From assembly GCA_965203985.1 (NCBI GenBank), contig CBDBDS010000002.1, forward strand, positions 310,001-374,000: 64,000 nt of DNA, read 5' to 3'. How positions within the stretch are numbered: position 1 is the stretch's first letter; the number at the start of each line of letters is the position of its first letter. Source of the DNA: Bin87 sp965203985. Lineage in GTDB: Bacteria; Chloroflexota; Dehalococcoidia; Lucifugimonadales; UBA3495. The position numbers were made by a program, and so were the translations under genes. The notes under the pieces are model-generated. The model searched no databases and had not been told where the DNA came from. It saw only the letters and a program-made list of their open reading frames with translations. Positions 50,929 through 59,613 of this stretch are shown here, piece by piece.

Positions 50929-52194
50929 TCAAGCATCTTGGTCGGTTACCGTCGCGATTGGCGGTCGCAACTGCACGGTCAGGGTTGCGGTGGAGCCCTG
51001 TCCGGCAGTCGATTCCAGGACCACGTTGCCGCCGTGTACGCGAGCTACCTCCGCCGCCTGGCACAGCCCCAGCCCGGCGCCCTGGTTGTCTCCCACCTTC
51101 GTGGTGTAGAAGGGTGTCAGAGCCTTCTCCAGCACTTCCGGCTCCATGCCGCATCCCTCGTCACGGATGGTAATGCAACCCTCTTCCTCGTCGGTTTCGA
51201 TGGACACGGTGATGCGGGGGGCTGACTTGCCGACGCCTTCTACAGCTTCGCAGGCGTTCTGGACGAGGTTCATCACGGCCAACGCCATGCCCTCGGGGAG
51301 GGCCAGGCATTGCGGGTCGGACGGGTCCTCCCGTATTTCTACCACGGGCTGCTTGCCGCCATTAACCGCGACGTAGGCGTCCAGAGCGGCTCGCACCGAC
51401 TGCCGCACCAGGAGGTTGAGGCCAACTTCCTGCCAGACGCCGCTGCTGGTTCCCAGGCTGAGCATCCCCTGAAGGATGCGGTCGGCGCGGCCGATATTCC
51501 GACGTATATGGTCCATGTTGGCGCGGAGTTCGCTGCTGATCTCCTCGATTTCCGCATCGTCGCGGTCGTCGCGGTTCAGCGTCTCCATAAGTTCATCCAG
51601 CAGTTCGGCGGAGCCGTCGCAGAAGTTGGAAACGAAGTTGAGCGGGTTTCTGATCTCGTGGGCCACGCCCGAGGCCAGGTCGATCATCTCGCCCAGCTTC
51701 TGCTGGGCCACGATCTGGTCCTGCGCTTCCCGGAGATCGGACAAGGCTAGGTCCAGCTCCTGGTTGCGGGTTTCCAAGTCGGCGCTGAGCTTCTCTACCA
51801 ACTGGAGCCGGACGACCTCGATTGAACGCAGCCGCAGCGTTTCCAGCGCCTGGCACGCCTTGGACACTTCGTCGTTGCCTCGGGGCTCGATTCGATGTTC
51901 GAAGTCGCCCATGCCAAGTCGCCTGATCCAGGCCTCGACTGCGATTGTCCGGAGGCCCACCCAGACCACCAGCACCGTCTTTGCTGCGACTATAGTCCAG
52001 GCGAGGGCCGACAGGGCGATCAGCGCCCAATTCCCCCAGAAGACCGAGGTGACCAGCAGGGCTATCAGCAGGACATGGGTCACCACGATCAGGAGGAAGT
52101 GCTGCATCGAGTAACGCCGGAGACTATAGCGAGACATCCCGAAGGGGTCATTACCCTCAATCGGTTGCTCGGGCAAGGTTTGCAAGTTGGCCAT
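50929..52194 (-). CDS. Membrane-bound histidine kinase, orphan
   Basis: The 421-residue protein starts at ATG with AGGGAG upstream. It has two N-terminal membrane segments (residues about 32-52 and 55-80) with almost no loop between them, so no extracytoplasmic sensor. A HAMP-like helix and coiled coil (110-165) follow. The H-box is ASGVAHEIRNPLNF with His179. The ATPase domain has N-box NLVQNACEAVEG, G1 IRDEGCGM, F-box PFYTT and G2 GAGLGLCQAAEVARVHGG. It resembles the NtrB/PAS-less group. No response regulator gene is nearby. It probably senses a membrane or intracellular signal. Confidence 0.93.
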   Translation of the reverse strand: MANLQTLPEQPIEGNDPFGMSRYSLRRYSMQHFLLIVVTHVLLIALLVTSVFWGNWALIALSALAWTIVAAKTVLVVWVGLRTIAVEAWIRRLGMGDFEHRIEPRGNDEVSKACQALETLRLRSIEVVRLQLVEKLSADLETRNQELDLALSDLREAQDQIVAQQKLGEMIDLASGVAHEIRNPLNFVSNFCDGSAELLDELMETLNRDDRDDAEIEEISSELRANMDHIRRNIGRADRILQGMLSLGTSSGVWQEVGLNLLVRQSVRAALDAYVAVNGGKQPVVEIREDPSDPQCLALPEGMALAVMNLVQNACEAVEGVGKSAPRITVSIETDEEEGCITIRDEGCGMEPEVLEKALTPFYTTKVGDNQGAGLGLCQAAEVARVHGGNVVLESTAGQGSTATLTVQLRPPIATVTDQDA

Positions 52195-52229
52195 CCGTCG
52201 CTCCCTATGATGCGGAACGGGTCGATGGG

Positions 52230-52447
52230 TAACAGTTCAGACTCGAAGGGAAGCGAGCGGTTGCCGGCAGGCGGGGAGAGGATGGAACCCGGAGCCAGCC
52301 GGACGATGTGAGTCGAAGTCAGTATCGAGACGGCGCTTCACGGACGCATTTCATGCCGAAGTCAGCTACTTCTATGGTATCACCATCGCCGGTGCCAGCG
52401 TTCCCGGGATCAGGTTCCACAATCCACTTACTGCCTCTGAACAGTTA
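52230..52447. mobile_element. Possible third family-A element with different interior
   Basis: TAACAGTTCAGA (52230-52241) and TCTGAACAGTTA (52436-52447) are inverted with one mismatch and match the ends of the 45201-45363 element. The 218-bp interior has no CATTGCGAG repeats and no gene. It occupies most of the 296-base gap upstream of the kinase gene. Confidence 0.5.
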
Positions 52448-52490
52448 TGTTCCCGACCGGAGCGCGAACCCTTGCGGCCGGCGTGCAACT

Positions 52491-52745
52491 TTAGTCCCGT
52501 TCTTCCGGGATCAGGCCGGCCGCGACCAGCGCGTCCCGCAGGGCGTCGCCCGAGATGGCGTGCCGAGCAGTCCAACCGCTGTCCGGTTGGCCGACCATCC
52601 CGCGGGCCCACACGATGAGGACGCCGGCCTCCTCGTCCATGTCGTCCGGGATCGTGGAACGCTCGATTTGCGATCTGGACACCATGGCCCATTCCTCAGT
52701 GGAGAACATGAGCCGATTGTTGCTGGTGGGCGCCGGTTCGGGCAT
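52491..52745 (-). CDS. Small hypothetical protein
   Basis: The 84-residue protein starts at ATG with AGGAGA six bases upstream and lies 37 bases after the dehydrogenase gene on the same strand. It is acidic (MPEPAPTSNNRLMFSTEEWAMVSRSQIERSTIPDDMDEEAGVLIVWARG). It has a predicted helix at the end (GDALRDALVAAGLIPEERD). I recognise no domain. Its good ribosome site and operon position support it. Confidence 0.65.
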   Translation of the reverse strand: MPEPAPTSNNRLMFSTEEWAMVSRSQIERSTIPDDMDEEAGVLIVWARGMVGQPDSGWTARHAISGDALRDALVAAGLIPEERD

Positions 52746-52782
52746 TGATCGTCTCCTGGTGGGAAGCGGCCTCAGGACAGCT

Positions 52783-53688
52783 TCAGGCCCGGTCGCCGGC
52801 GTCCTCGCATGCCGGTACGTGCCGCGCCAGTTGCTCGATGGTTTCGGTAAAGGTACGGTCGCGGTCCCGCGACTCGGGAAACTCTTCGCCCAGCGGAGTG
52901 CCGCCGATGAAGCGGTACATGTCCGTCACGCCCTCAAAAATTTGCGGTGCCATTCCGAGTTCTGCGAAGGTATCGCGGATCTCCTCCATTTCGCTGACCC
53001 AGCGGCGTGAGCGCGGCGGCACGGTGGGAATGGTTCGCTCCATCCGCTGCAACACCGCCTGTTGGCCGGACTGGAACTCTGCCAGCAGGGGCTCGGTCAA
53101 CCCCATCAACTCCGCCGCCATCAGCAATTGGGTGTACAACGCCCAGGAACCCTTGGTCATTGCGGCGTAGCACATCTTTATGCCCGAAGCCTGTCCCACA
53201 TCGCCGCCCAGATTCAGTACCGTCAGCCCGAAATTGTTCAGCTGCTCGAACTCCGTGGCCTGCTCGCCGGAGACGTAGAAATGCGGACTGTAGCCGGGTC
53301 GCGGCGGGCCGCCGATTATGGAAACGTCCACGAACCGCCCGCCCGCGCCGGTAATCACCGGCTCCAGAGTCCGCACGAGCTGCGGAGAGACGGCGTTGCA
53401 CTCCGCAAACAAGGTGTCTGAACCGGTAGTGGCGAGCGCGTCGGCCACGCTTTGGCAAACTCCCGGCACCGCGGCGGACACGGTCATGGACATTATCAGG
53501 TCCGATTGCTCGATCAACTCCGCCATCGTGCCAACGTCGCGAATGCCGGCCTTCTCAGCCAGGCTGCGGGTCCGGTCGCTGCGGCCGGCCAGGCAGGTGA
53601 TGACGTCCAGTTCGTTTTCCCGGAGACGTTGGCCAACGGCATGTCCCATGTCGCCGGGACTCAAAATGGCCACTGTGCTGATATCCAC
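52783..53688 (-). CDS. 6-phosphogluconate-dehydrogenase-like NAD(P) oxidoreductase with DUF1932
   Basis: The 301-residue protein uses GTG at 53688. The N-terminal Rossmann domain begins VAILSPGDMGHAVGQRL, where the usual GxGxMG loop is SPGDMG. DLIMSMTVSAAVPGV and DVSIIGGPPRPGY follow, as in beta-hydroxyacid dehydrogenases. The Lys of GIKMCYAAMTKGSWAL is the expected catalytic residue. The C-terminal part (LLAEFQSGQQAVLQRMERTIPTVPPRSRRWVSEMEEI) matches the DUF1932 C-domain. The family reduces or oxidises 3-hydroxyacids. It heads a two-gene unit with the small hypothetical protein. Confidence 0.88.
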   Translation of the reverse strand: MDISTVAILSPGDMGHAVGQRLRENELDVITCLAGRSDRTRSLAEKAGIRDVGTMAELIEQSDLIMSMTVSAAVPGVCQSVADALATTGSDTLFAECNAVSPQLVRTLEPVITGAGGRFVDVSIIGGPPRPGYSPHFYVSGEQATEFEQLNNFGLTVLNLGGDVGQASGIKMCYAAMTKGSWALYTQLLMAAELMGLTEPLLAEFQSGQQAVLQRMERTIPTVPPRSRRWVSEMEEIRDTFAELGMAPQIFEGVTDMYRFIGGTPLGEEFPESRDRDRTFTETIEQLARHVPACEDAGDRA

Positions 53689-53842
53689 GAATGTTCACTC
53701 TCGAATGCAAAATGGGACGCAAAAACTATAGCACAGGGGTATGGCAATGCCGCCGCGAACCGGTTGCCGGCAGCGCACCGAGCGAGGATACTGTGCCGAG
53801 TATCGACCACGCACGACTAGCCGGAAACGGCCGGAGGCGACC

Positions 53843-54724
53843 ATGGCGTTCGCACACCCTGAGTTCCTCGTATCCACCGATTGGTTGGCCGAGCATCTGG
53901 CGGACGCTGACGTTCGCGTTTTCGAGACCACGGTGTTCCTGCACACCGTCGAAGGGGGCGGCCGCCGCGCCGAGTCTGGACGGAGCGCGTACGAGACCGG
54001 ACACATCCCCGGGTCCGGATTCCTCGACCTCCAGGCCGACTTCTCCGACAACGATCAGGCTTACCGTTTCATGATGCCCTCTCCGGCGGCCTTCGCCGAA
54101 GCGGCCGGGCGACACGGCATATCGGAATCCTCCAAGCTGGTTCTGTACGACCGCCTTGGTTCGCAGTGGGCGGCGCGGTTGTGGTGGATGTTCCGCTCCA
54201 TGGGTTGCCACAACGCGGTGGTGCTGGACGGCGGACTGCGCCGCTGGACGGCCGAGGGTCGGGCAACCTCAACCGACCCGGCGACATACGCGCCTGCGTC
54301 CTTCAGCCCGAGGTCGGACCAAGCGCGATTTGCAGACTTGGCCGAGGTAAAGGCGTTCATCGAGAGCGGCGACGGTGGCGGAAGCTGCCTGATCAACGCT
54401 CTGGGACGGGACCAGCACTCGGGGGCCGACGGCGGCAGCGGCTACGGGCGGGCCGGGCACATCCCCGGCGCTACCAACGTTCCATCAGGAGAGTTGATCG
54501 ACAACGAAACCGGCCTCTACAGGCCGGCGGAGGAACTGGCGGCGCTCTTCGAAGCGGCCGGCGCGGATCGCTCAAAACGAGTGGTCACCTACTGCGGCGG
54601 CGGCATCGCGGCGTCCAACGACGCTTTCATACTCGCGATGCTGGGCTACGAAAACGTCGCGGTCTACGACGCGTCCATGTCGGAGTACGCCGCCGACCCG
54701 TCATTGCCGCTGGTGGCCGACTGA
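53843..54724 (+). CDS. Two-domain rhodanese-type sulfurtransferase
   Basis: The ATG at 53843 has GGAGG upstream; a 34-residue in-frame extension is rejected. The 293-residue protein has two rhodanese folds. The first (residues 5-140) is inactive in form, with GHIPGSGFLDLQ. The second carries the CGGGIAAS loop with Cys251 (VVTYCGGGIAASNDAF), preceded by GHIPGATNVPSGELID. The loop differs from thiosulfate sulfurtransferase (CRKG) and mercaptopyruvate sulfurtransferase (CGSG), so the sulfur donor is open. It is the first gene of the 53.8-59.0 kb operon, 31 bases before the luciferase-like gene. Confidence 0.92.
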   Translation: MAFAHPEFLVSTDWLAEHLADADVRVFETTVFLHTVEGGGRRAESGRSAYETGHIPGSGFLDLQADFSDNDQAYRFMMPSPAAFAEAAGRHGISESSKLVLYDRLGSQWAARLWWMFRSMGCHNAVVLDGGLRRWTAEGRATSTDPATYAPASFSPRSDQARFADLAEVKAFIESGDGGGSCLINALGRDQHSGADGGSGYGRAGHIPGATNVPSGELIDNETGLYRPAEELAALFEAAGADRSKRVVTYCGGGIAASNDAFILAMLGYENVAVYDASMSEYAADPSLPLVAD

Positions 54725-54755
54725 GGCAGCCGCATCGTCGCCAAGGAGGTACGCC

Positions 54756-55814
54756 ATGACCCAGGTCGCCACGCTGAACAATACCCTGGAATTCGGCCTG
54801 TTCGACTGGATCGAATGGGACAAGTCGGCGCCCAGCGAGATTTTCGAAAACCGGCTGCGGATGCTGGAATACGCCGACCGCAGCGGGTTCTACAGCTACC
54901 ACCTGGCCGAGCACCACATCACCCCGCTGAGCGTATCGCCTTCGCCGGCGGTGTTCCTGGCAGCCGCCGCACAACGCACCACGAACCTGCGTCTGGGGCC
55001 TCTGGTATTTCTGCTGCCCTTCTACAATCCCATCCGCCTCTATCACGAGATCTGCATGCTGGACAACCTCAGCAACGGCCGCCTGGACCTGGGCGTAGGG
55101 CGTGGCGTATCGCCTGTCGAGGCCGAGGAGTTCGGCGTCGACCTTGGCATCAGCTGGGAAATGTTCAACGAACAGATGGACATGTTCACTCGCGGCTTCA
55201 CCACCGGCATGCTGAATTACCAGGGCAAGCACTACAACTATGAAGACATCGAGCTCTGGATCGCGCCCCACCAGAAGCCCTATCCGCCGCTCTGGTACGC
55301 CAGCAACAACATCGAAACGGTGCCGTGGATGGCGCAGCACGGGTTCAATACCTGCACCGTGTTTGCCGACAACGCCGCTGTCAAAGCCCACTACGACCTG
55401 TACAAGCAGGTGTGGGCCGCCGACCGCATGGCAGATGGCATGAACAGCCACGTGTCTGTGCCCAAGCTGGGCCTCGTGCGTCACATGTACATCGCCGATA
55501 CTGAAGAAGCGGCCCGAGCGGAGGCCAGGGCGGCGTACGGCGCCTGGTTCCACAACATCGACTACCTTTGGGCTAAAAACAACCTGGACCGCCTGGGCGC
55601 GATGCGGGACTTCGACGCGCTGGAAGCGAAAGACGTGATCATCGTCGGCACGCCGTCCACAGTCCGGGCACGAGTCCAGCGGGCCGTCGACGAGACAGGC
55701 ATCAACTACTTCTGTCCCATATTGGCGTGGGGTGACCTGACCCCCGATCAGGTCATGCGCTCCATGGGTCTGTTCGTGGACGATGTGATGCCCAACCTGC
55801 GGCCCGGCGGCTGA
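54756..55814 (+). CDS. Luciferase-like (LLM) flavin-dependent oxidoreductase
   Basis: The 352-residue TIM-barrel flavoenzyme starts at ATG after a perfect AAGGAGG. It has LEFGLFDWIEW at strand 1, GFYSYHLAEHHITPLSVSPSPAVFLAAAAQRTTNLRLGPLVFLLPFYNPIRLYHEICMLDNLSNGRLDLGVGRGV over residues 45-110, and DVIIVGTPSTVRARVQ near the end. These are the bacterial luciferase family landmarks. Members oxygenate or desulfonate substrates with reduced FMN from a separate reductase. The gene sits between rhodanese and LUD genes. The sulfurtransferase neighbour hints at an organosulfur substrate, but this is only context. Confidence 0.93.
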   Translation: MTQVATLNNTLEFGLFDWIEWDKSAPSEIFENRLRMLEYADRSGFYSYHLAEHHITPLSVSPSPAVFLAAAAQRTTNLRLGPLVFLLPFYNPIRLYHEICMLDNLSNGRLDLGVGRGVSPVEAEEFGVDLGISWEMFNEQMDMFTRGFTTGMLNYQGKHYNYEDIELWIAPHQKPYPPLWYASNNIETVPWMAQHGFNTCTVFADNAAVKAHYDLYKQVWAADRMADGMNSHVSVPKLGLVRHMYIADTEEAARAEARAAYGAWFHNIDYLWAKNNLDRLGAMRDFDALEAKDVIIVGTPSTVRARVQRAVDETGINYFCPILAWGDLTPDQVMRSMGLFVDDVMPNLRPGG

Positions 55815-55844
55815 AAGCCGCGAGGCACACACAGGAGACCAAGA

Positions 55845-56462
55845 ATGTCATCCAGCGCATCCTATGTACCGGCCACCGCCGCTTCCATCAACAGGACTAT
55901 CGAAGCTTTGGCTGCCCGCAACGTCGACGCGGTTCTGGTGGAAGGACGGGAGGCGGCCTTAGCCAAGCTCAAAGAGTTGGTGCCGGAGGGATCAGAGGTT
56001 TTCGTGAGCACATCCGAGACGCTGGACACCATCGGCTACACGGAGCACATGGATGGCAACGATCGTTACGTCAACCTGCACGACCAGATGGTGGCCCACA
56101 CCGATCCGGTTGCGCAGCGTGAGTTCCGCCGCAAGACCACCATCGCCGACTACTTCGTCGGCAGCGTGCAGGCCATCGCGGAGACCGGCGAGATCGTCGT
56201 CGCCAGCGGTTCTGGCAGCCAGATCGGCGCTTTCGCCTACGGAGCCAAACGGGTGATCATGGTGGCCGGGACGCAGAAAATCTGCCCCACCCTGGCCGAC
56301 GCCGAGGCCCGCACCCGCGGGTTCACACTGGAACAACACGACCGCTGGCTGGAGGGACGCGGCTCGACGCCCACTCCCATCGGCAAATACCTGGTGATGG
56401 AACACGAGCCCATGGTCGGGCGCATCACCATGATCCTAATTCCCGAAAGCCTCGGCTGGTAG
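55845..56462 (+). CDS. LUD-domain (LutC/YkgG) protein
   Basis: The 205-residue protein follows an AGGAGA site 30 bases after the LLM gene. It has the LUD pattern: DAVLVEGREAALAKLKELVPEGSEVFVSTSETLDTIGY, REFRRKTTIADYFVGSVQAIAETGEIVVASGSGSQIGAFAYGAKRVIMVAGTQKICPTLADA. LUD proteins take part in lactate oxidation with LutAB or in related redox steps. No lutA or lutB is present, so the stand-alone gene probably serves another short-chain acid. The length is normal for LutC. Confidence 0.88.
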   Translation: MSSSASYVPATAASINRTIEALAARNVDAVLVEGREAALAKLKELVPEGSEVFVSTSETLDTIGYTEHMDGNDRYVNLHDQMVAHTDPVAQREFRRKTTIADYFVGSVQAIAETGEIVVASGSGSQIGAFAYGAKRVIMVAGTQKICPTLADAEARTRGFTLEQHDRWLEGRGSTPTPIGKYLVMEHEPMVGRITMILIPESLGW

Positions 56463-56500
56463 ACGGCCCACACACGAAACATCGCAAAGGGGGAAGAGTG

Positions 56501-57406
56501 ATGCCAGAGCAACAACGCATGACCACCAGGCTCAAGGAACTATTCGAGCGCCCTGAGATCTTTGTCCTCGCCGGCGGCATGAACGCCATGGGCGCCAAGA
56601 TGGCCGAGGTGCTGGGATTCGAGGCCTTCTACATGTCGGGAGGCAACACCTCCGCGCAGGTCATGGGCCTCACCGAGGGCGGCACCAGCATGCGCGACAT
56701 GGTGGACAACGCCCGGAAAATCGTGAACACCATCGACATCCCCGCGTTCGTGGACATGGACACCGGCTACGGCGACGCCATCCAGGTCTACGAGACGGTC
56801 AAGGAGTACATCAGGGCCGGCATCGCCGGCACCCACCTGGAGGACCAGACCTACCCGCCCAAATCCGGCCCCCGCCGCCGCTGCGTCTCCATCGAGGAGA
56901 TGGTCGGCAAACTCCGGGCCGCCATGGACGCCAAGATGGAGTACGACCCCGACTTCGTGATCGTAGCGCGGTGCGACTACGCCGGCGTGCCGGGGGCCAC
57001 CTTCGAGGACGTGATGGAACGCTGCCTGGCCTACAAGAGCCAGACCAACGTGGACGTGGTCTGCCCGGCCGTAGCGTCCTGGGAGGACAACCAGGAGGCC
57101 ATTCGCCGCATTCCCGGCCCCGTGCTGCCCCTGTTCACCCACGGTAGCCAGACCCACCCGACACTGCAGGAATTGCAGGACGCCGGAGCCGCTGCGGCCT
57201 GGTACCCGGCCCTGACCACCATGGCAGGCTTGCAGGCGTCCTGGGATTTCCTCAGCGATTTTCAGGATCGCGGCACCGCCGCCATCGACGACTTCCTGGC
57301 AGCGGCAGCCCAGAGCAAATGGGGCGTCGCCACCAACGGCGGCATCCTCGGCGCGGACCGCATCCGTGCGATGGAGGACAAGTACCTGCCTGACCGACCC
57401 CTGTAA
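56501..57406 (+). CDS. Isocitrate lyase / PEP mutase superfamily enzyme
   Basis: I chose the ATG at 56501, after AAAGGGGGAAG, over a GTG one codon earlier. The 301-residue TIM barrel has EIFVLAGGMNAMGAKMAEVLGFEAFYMSGGN, MDTGYGDAIQVYETVKEYIRAGIAGTHLEDQTYPPKSG and IVARCDYAG. The Mg site Asp residues of FVDMDTGYGD are present. The KKCGH loop of true isocitrate and methylisocitrate lyases is replaced by KSGPRRRC, so a C-C lyase or hydrolase such as oxaloacetate or oxalomalate type is more likely. It is an operon member, 38 bases after the LUD gene. Confidence 0.88.
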   Translation: MPEQQRMTTRLKELFERPEIFVLAGGMNAMGAKMAEVLGFEAFYMSGGNTSAQVMGLTEGGTSMRDMVDNARKIVNTIDIPAFVDMDTGYGDAIQVYETVKEYIRAGIAGTHLEDQTYPPKSGPRRRCVSIEEMVGKLRAAMDAKMEYDPDFVIVARCDYAGVPGATFEDVMERCLAYKSQTNVDVVCPAVASWEDNQEAIRRIPGPVLPLFTHGSQTHPTLQELQDAGAAAAWYPALTTMAGLQASWDFLSDFQDRGTAAIDDFLAAAAQSKWGVATNGGILGADRIRAMEDKYLPDRPL

Positions 57407-57455
57407 GCTCGCTAATGCCGGAAGCGGCGCCAGCCAATTTTTAGGAGTTATGTCA

Positions 57456-59009
57456 ATGAAATACGACCATATCGTTGTCGGCGGCGGCACGGCCGGGTGC
57501 ATCGTGGCGACGCGGCTATCAGAGGACCCGGACCGTTCGGTGCTGCTCCTGGAGGCCGGCCCTGACTTTCCCGACTTCGAGCAACTGCCCGACATGCTCA
57601 AGCTGGGCTGGGGAACGGTGAACCTGGAGGCCCGCGCCGCCGGTTCGCCCTACAACTGGTCCTTCACCGGCAAGGCCACGCCGGAGCAGGCTGAGCCCAT
57701 GCCTGTACCTCGCGGCAAGGTGCTGGGCGGTTCCAGCGCCATCAACGGCCAGACCTTCATCCGGGGCGCGCCTGAAGACTTCGACACGTGGGAGTCCTGG
57801 GGCAACGACGGGTGGGGTTACCTGGAATGCCTACCTTACTTCCGCAAGCTGGAGAACGATGCGGATTTCCACGACGATTTCCACGGCACCGACGGGCCGG
57901 TTCCAGTGCGGCACCACCAGCGTGAGACCTGGCCGCCTTCCCAGGAAGCCTTCTTCCAGGCTGCCACGGCCGCTGGATACCCCTTCCATCCCGACGTGAA
58001 CAACCCGGAGGCTACCGGCGTCAGCCTGCGCGCCGAGAACAACATCGACGGCGTGCGCATGAGCATGGCCCTGTCCTACATCAGTTCGGTGCGTCATCGG
58101 CTGAACCTCACCATTCGCGCCAACGTCCAGGCCCGCAAAGTGGTTCTGGAAGGTGGTTCGACAGGCTCACCACGAGCGGTGGGAGTGGAGGTTGAGAGCG
58201 GCGGCGACACTTTCGTCGTCGAGGGCGACGACATCATCCTGTGCTCCGGAGCCGTGGCCTCGCCGCAACTGCTGATGCTCTCCGGTATCGGGCCGGCGGA
58301 CCAGTTGCAGGCGCAGGGCATTCCGGTGGCGGTGGAACTGCCCGGCGTCGGCCAGAACATGCGCGACCACCCCAACGTGTCGGTGCGGTTCATGGTCAAG
58401 GAAGACGTTCCGCAGGACCCCAACGGTATGCGGGCCCTGCGGCTGCGTTTCACCGCCACCGGTTCGGACACGCCCAACGACATGATACTTTCGCCGGCGT
58501 CGCTGAACACCGTGGTTCGGGACGACAACCCGGCCCATACGGTCAACTGCGGTCTGTACCTGGCGGCCGGCAAGGGCGAACTGAGGTTGGAATCCGCGGA
58601 CCCGCATACAGCCCCCAGCATGGATTACCGCTACCTGGAGGAAGACTGGGACCGGGAACGGTTGCGGGAGGCGGTGCGCCTCTGCGTGTCCTTCCTGCAA
58701 CACAGCGCCTACGACGGAATCATCGACGAGATAACGGCTCCGACCCCGGCGGACCTGGAGAGCGACGAAACTCTGGACCTCTGGCTGCGCCGCAACATCA
58801 GCACCTCCTATCACATTTCCGGCACCTGCAAGATGGGGCCGGACGACGACCCGATGGCGGTCGTTGACCCTCATCTACGCGTGCGTGGCGTGTCCAACCT
58901 GCGGGTCGCGGATGCGTCGATCATGCCCGACGTGGTGCGGGCCAACACCAACGTCACCACGATGATGATCGCCGAGCGCGTCTCCGATTTCATCAAGTCT
59001 GGGAGCTAA
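57456..59009 (+). CDS. GMC-family FAD-dependent alcohol oxidoreductase (second copy)
   Basis: The ATG at 57456 is eight bases after TTAGGAG; ATG at 57450 is too close. The 517-residue protein begins MKYDHIVVGGGTAGCIVATRL. It has PRGKVLGGSSAINGQTFIRG and GAVASPQLLMLSGIGPA, and ends with YHISGTCKMGPDDDPMAVVD and RVADASIMPDVVRANTNVTTMMIAERV. It is a clear paralogue of the 46.5 kb gene. Within a surface loop, an in-frame GGTTCGACAGGCTCACCACG repeat (58153-58173) codes GGSTGSPRA, where the paralogue has a shorter ETKA. The enzyme core is intact. It is the last gene of the operon and overlaps the CYTH gene by 17 bases. Confidence 0.95.
   Translation: MKYDHIVVGGGTAGCIVATRLSEDPDRSVLLLEAGPDFPDFEQLPDMLKLGWGTVNLEARAAGSPYNWSFTGKATPEQAEPMPVPRGKVLGGSSAINGQTFIRGAPEDFDTWESWGNDGWGYLECLPYFRKLENDADFHDDFHGTDGPVPVRHHQRETWPPSQEAFFQAATAAGYPFHPDVNNPEATGVSLRAENNIDGVRMSMALSYISSVRHRLNLTIRANVQARKVVLEGGSTGSPRAVGVEVESGGDTFVVEGDDIILCSGAVASPQLLMLSGIGPADQLQAQGIPVAVELPGVGQNMRDHPNVSVRFMVKEDVPQDPNGMRALRLRFTATGSDTPNDMILSPASLNTVVRDDNPAHTVNCGLYLAAGKGELRLESADPHTAPSMDYRYLEEDWDRERLREAVRLCVSFLQHSAYDGIIDEITAPTPADLESDETLDLWLRRNISTSYHISGTCKMGPDDDPMAVVDPHLRVRGVSNLRVADASIMPDVVRANTNVTTMMIAERVSDFIKSGS
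58153..58177. repeat. GGTTCGACAGGCTCACCACGAGCGG-type repeat inside a coding region
   Basis: The 25-bp word is a familiar dispersed bacterial palindromic repeat, here lying in frame in the second GMC gene. It codes GGSTGSPRAV. The other GMC copy lacks it, which shows that it is an insertion tolerated in a loop. Confidence 0.6.
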
Positions 59010-59529
59010 GTGCGGCGACCAGGTCTTCGTTCGACCCCGCGATGTAACCGTTCAAATAACGGTCAAACAGGCTGCGATACTCGTCCACCTGGGCGTCGAT
59101 GTCGCAGCCTTTTTCGGCCTGGACCTCCACCTCGAGGATCTGCCCTACACCTTCCACCGTGTCCAGGTTGAAAACCACATTGCCTTTTCGCCAAAGCTCG
59201 CGGCGTTTGCGCACCACGGCCCGGGTGCCCAGGGCGGCTTGCAGCACGTCGTTGATACCCGGGTCGTCTGCCGACGACATCCGAACCTGGCTGGTTCTGG
59301 CTCCGGCCTCCTGCCGCTCCCGGTAGTAGATCAGCGTGCCCGTTCCCTTCTCGACGCGGAGCTTGAGCCGGCGAGTTCCTTCAGAATCGTCTCCAGCGGG
59401 CAGGCGGTAGTAGTGATCCACCTGCTCCTTGACCTCCACGAACGCAGCCCCGTGCGCACGGAGGGTTTCACGCGCAGCCTCGAGATCCACACAGTAGGCC
59501 TTGAGCTCGCGATTGAGTTTACGTTGCAT
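58993..59529 (-). CDS. CYTH-domain protein (class IV adenylate cyclase / thiamine-triphosphatase-like)
   Basis: The 178-residue protein opens RKLNRELKAYCVDL, with ERELK at residues 5-10 forming the E-x-E-x-K start of the CYTH tunnel in modified form. It then has QVDHYYRLP, RRLKLRVEKGTGTLIYYRER and VEGVGQILEVEVQAEKG near residue 130. The alternating basic and acidic strands bind triphosphates and divalent metal. Bacterial members range from cyclases to tripolyphosphatases. Its stop overlaps the 3' end of the GMC gene in convergent orientation. Confidence 0.85.
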   Translation of the reverse strand: MQRKLNRELKAYCVDLEAARETLRAHGAAFVEVKEQVDHYYRLPAGDDSEGTRRLKLRVEKGTGTLIYYRERQEAGARTSQVRMSSADDPGINDVLQAALGTRAVVRKRRELWRKGNVVFNLDTVEGVGQILEVEVQAEKGCDIDAQVDEYRSLFDRYLNGYIAGSNEDLVAALSSQT

Positions 59530-59613
59530 TTTTGTTCCGCCCGCGAGCGGGTAAAGCTCGCCGGTTGGTCCCCTGATGGTATTAGGATGCCGGCGACTGG
59601 TGACGCGCCGTAC

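Noticed and set aside
53741..53842. N-terminal extension of the rhodanese gene
   Set aside because: The extension is basic and low in complexity, whereas the internal ATG at 53843 has GGAGG and begins the rhodanese fold directly.
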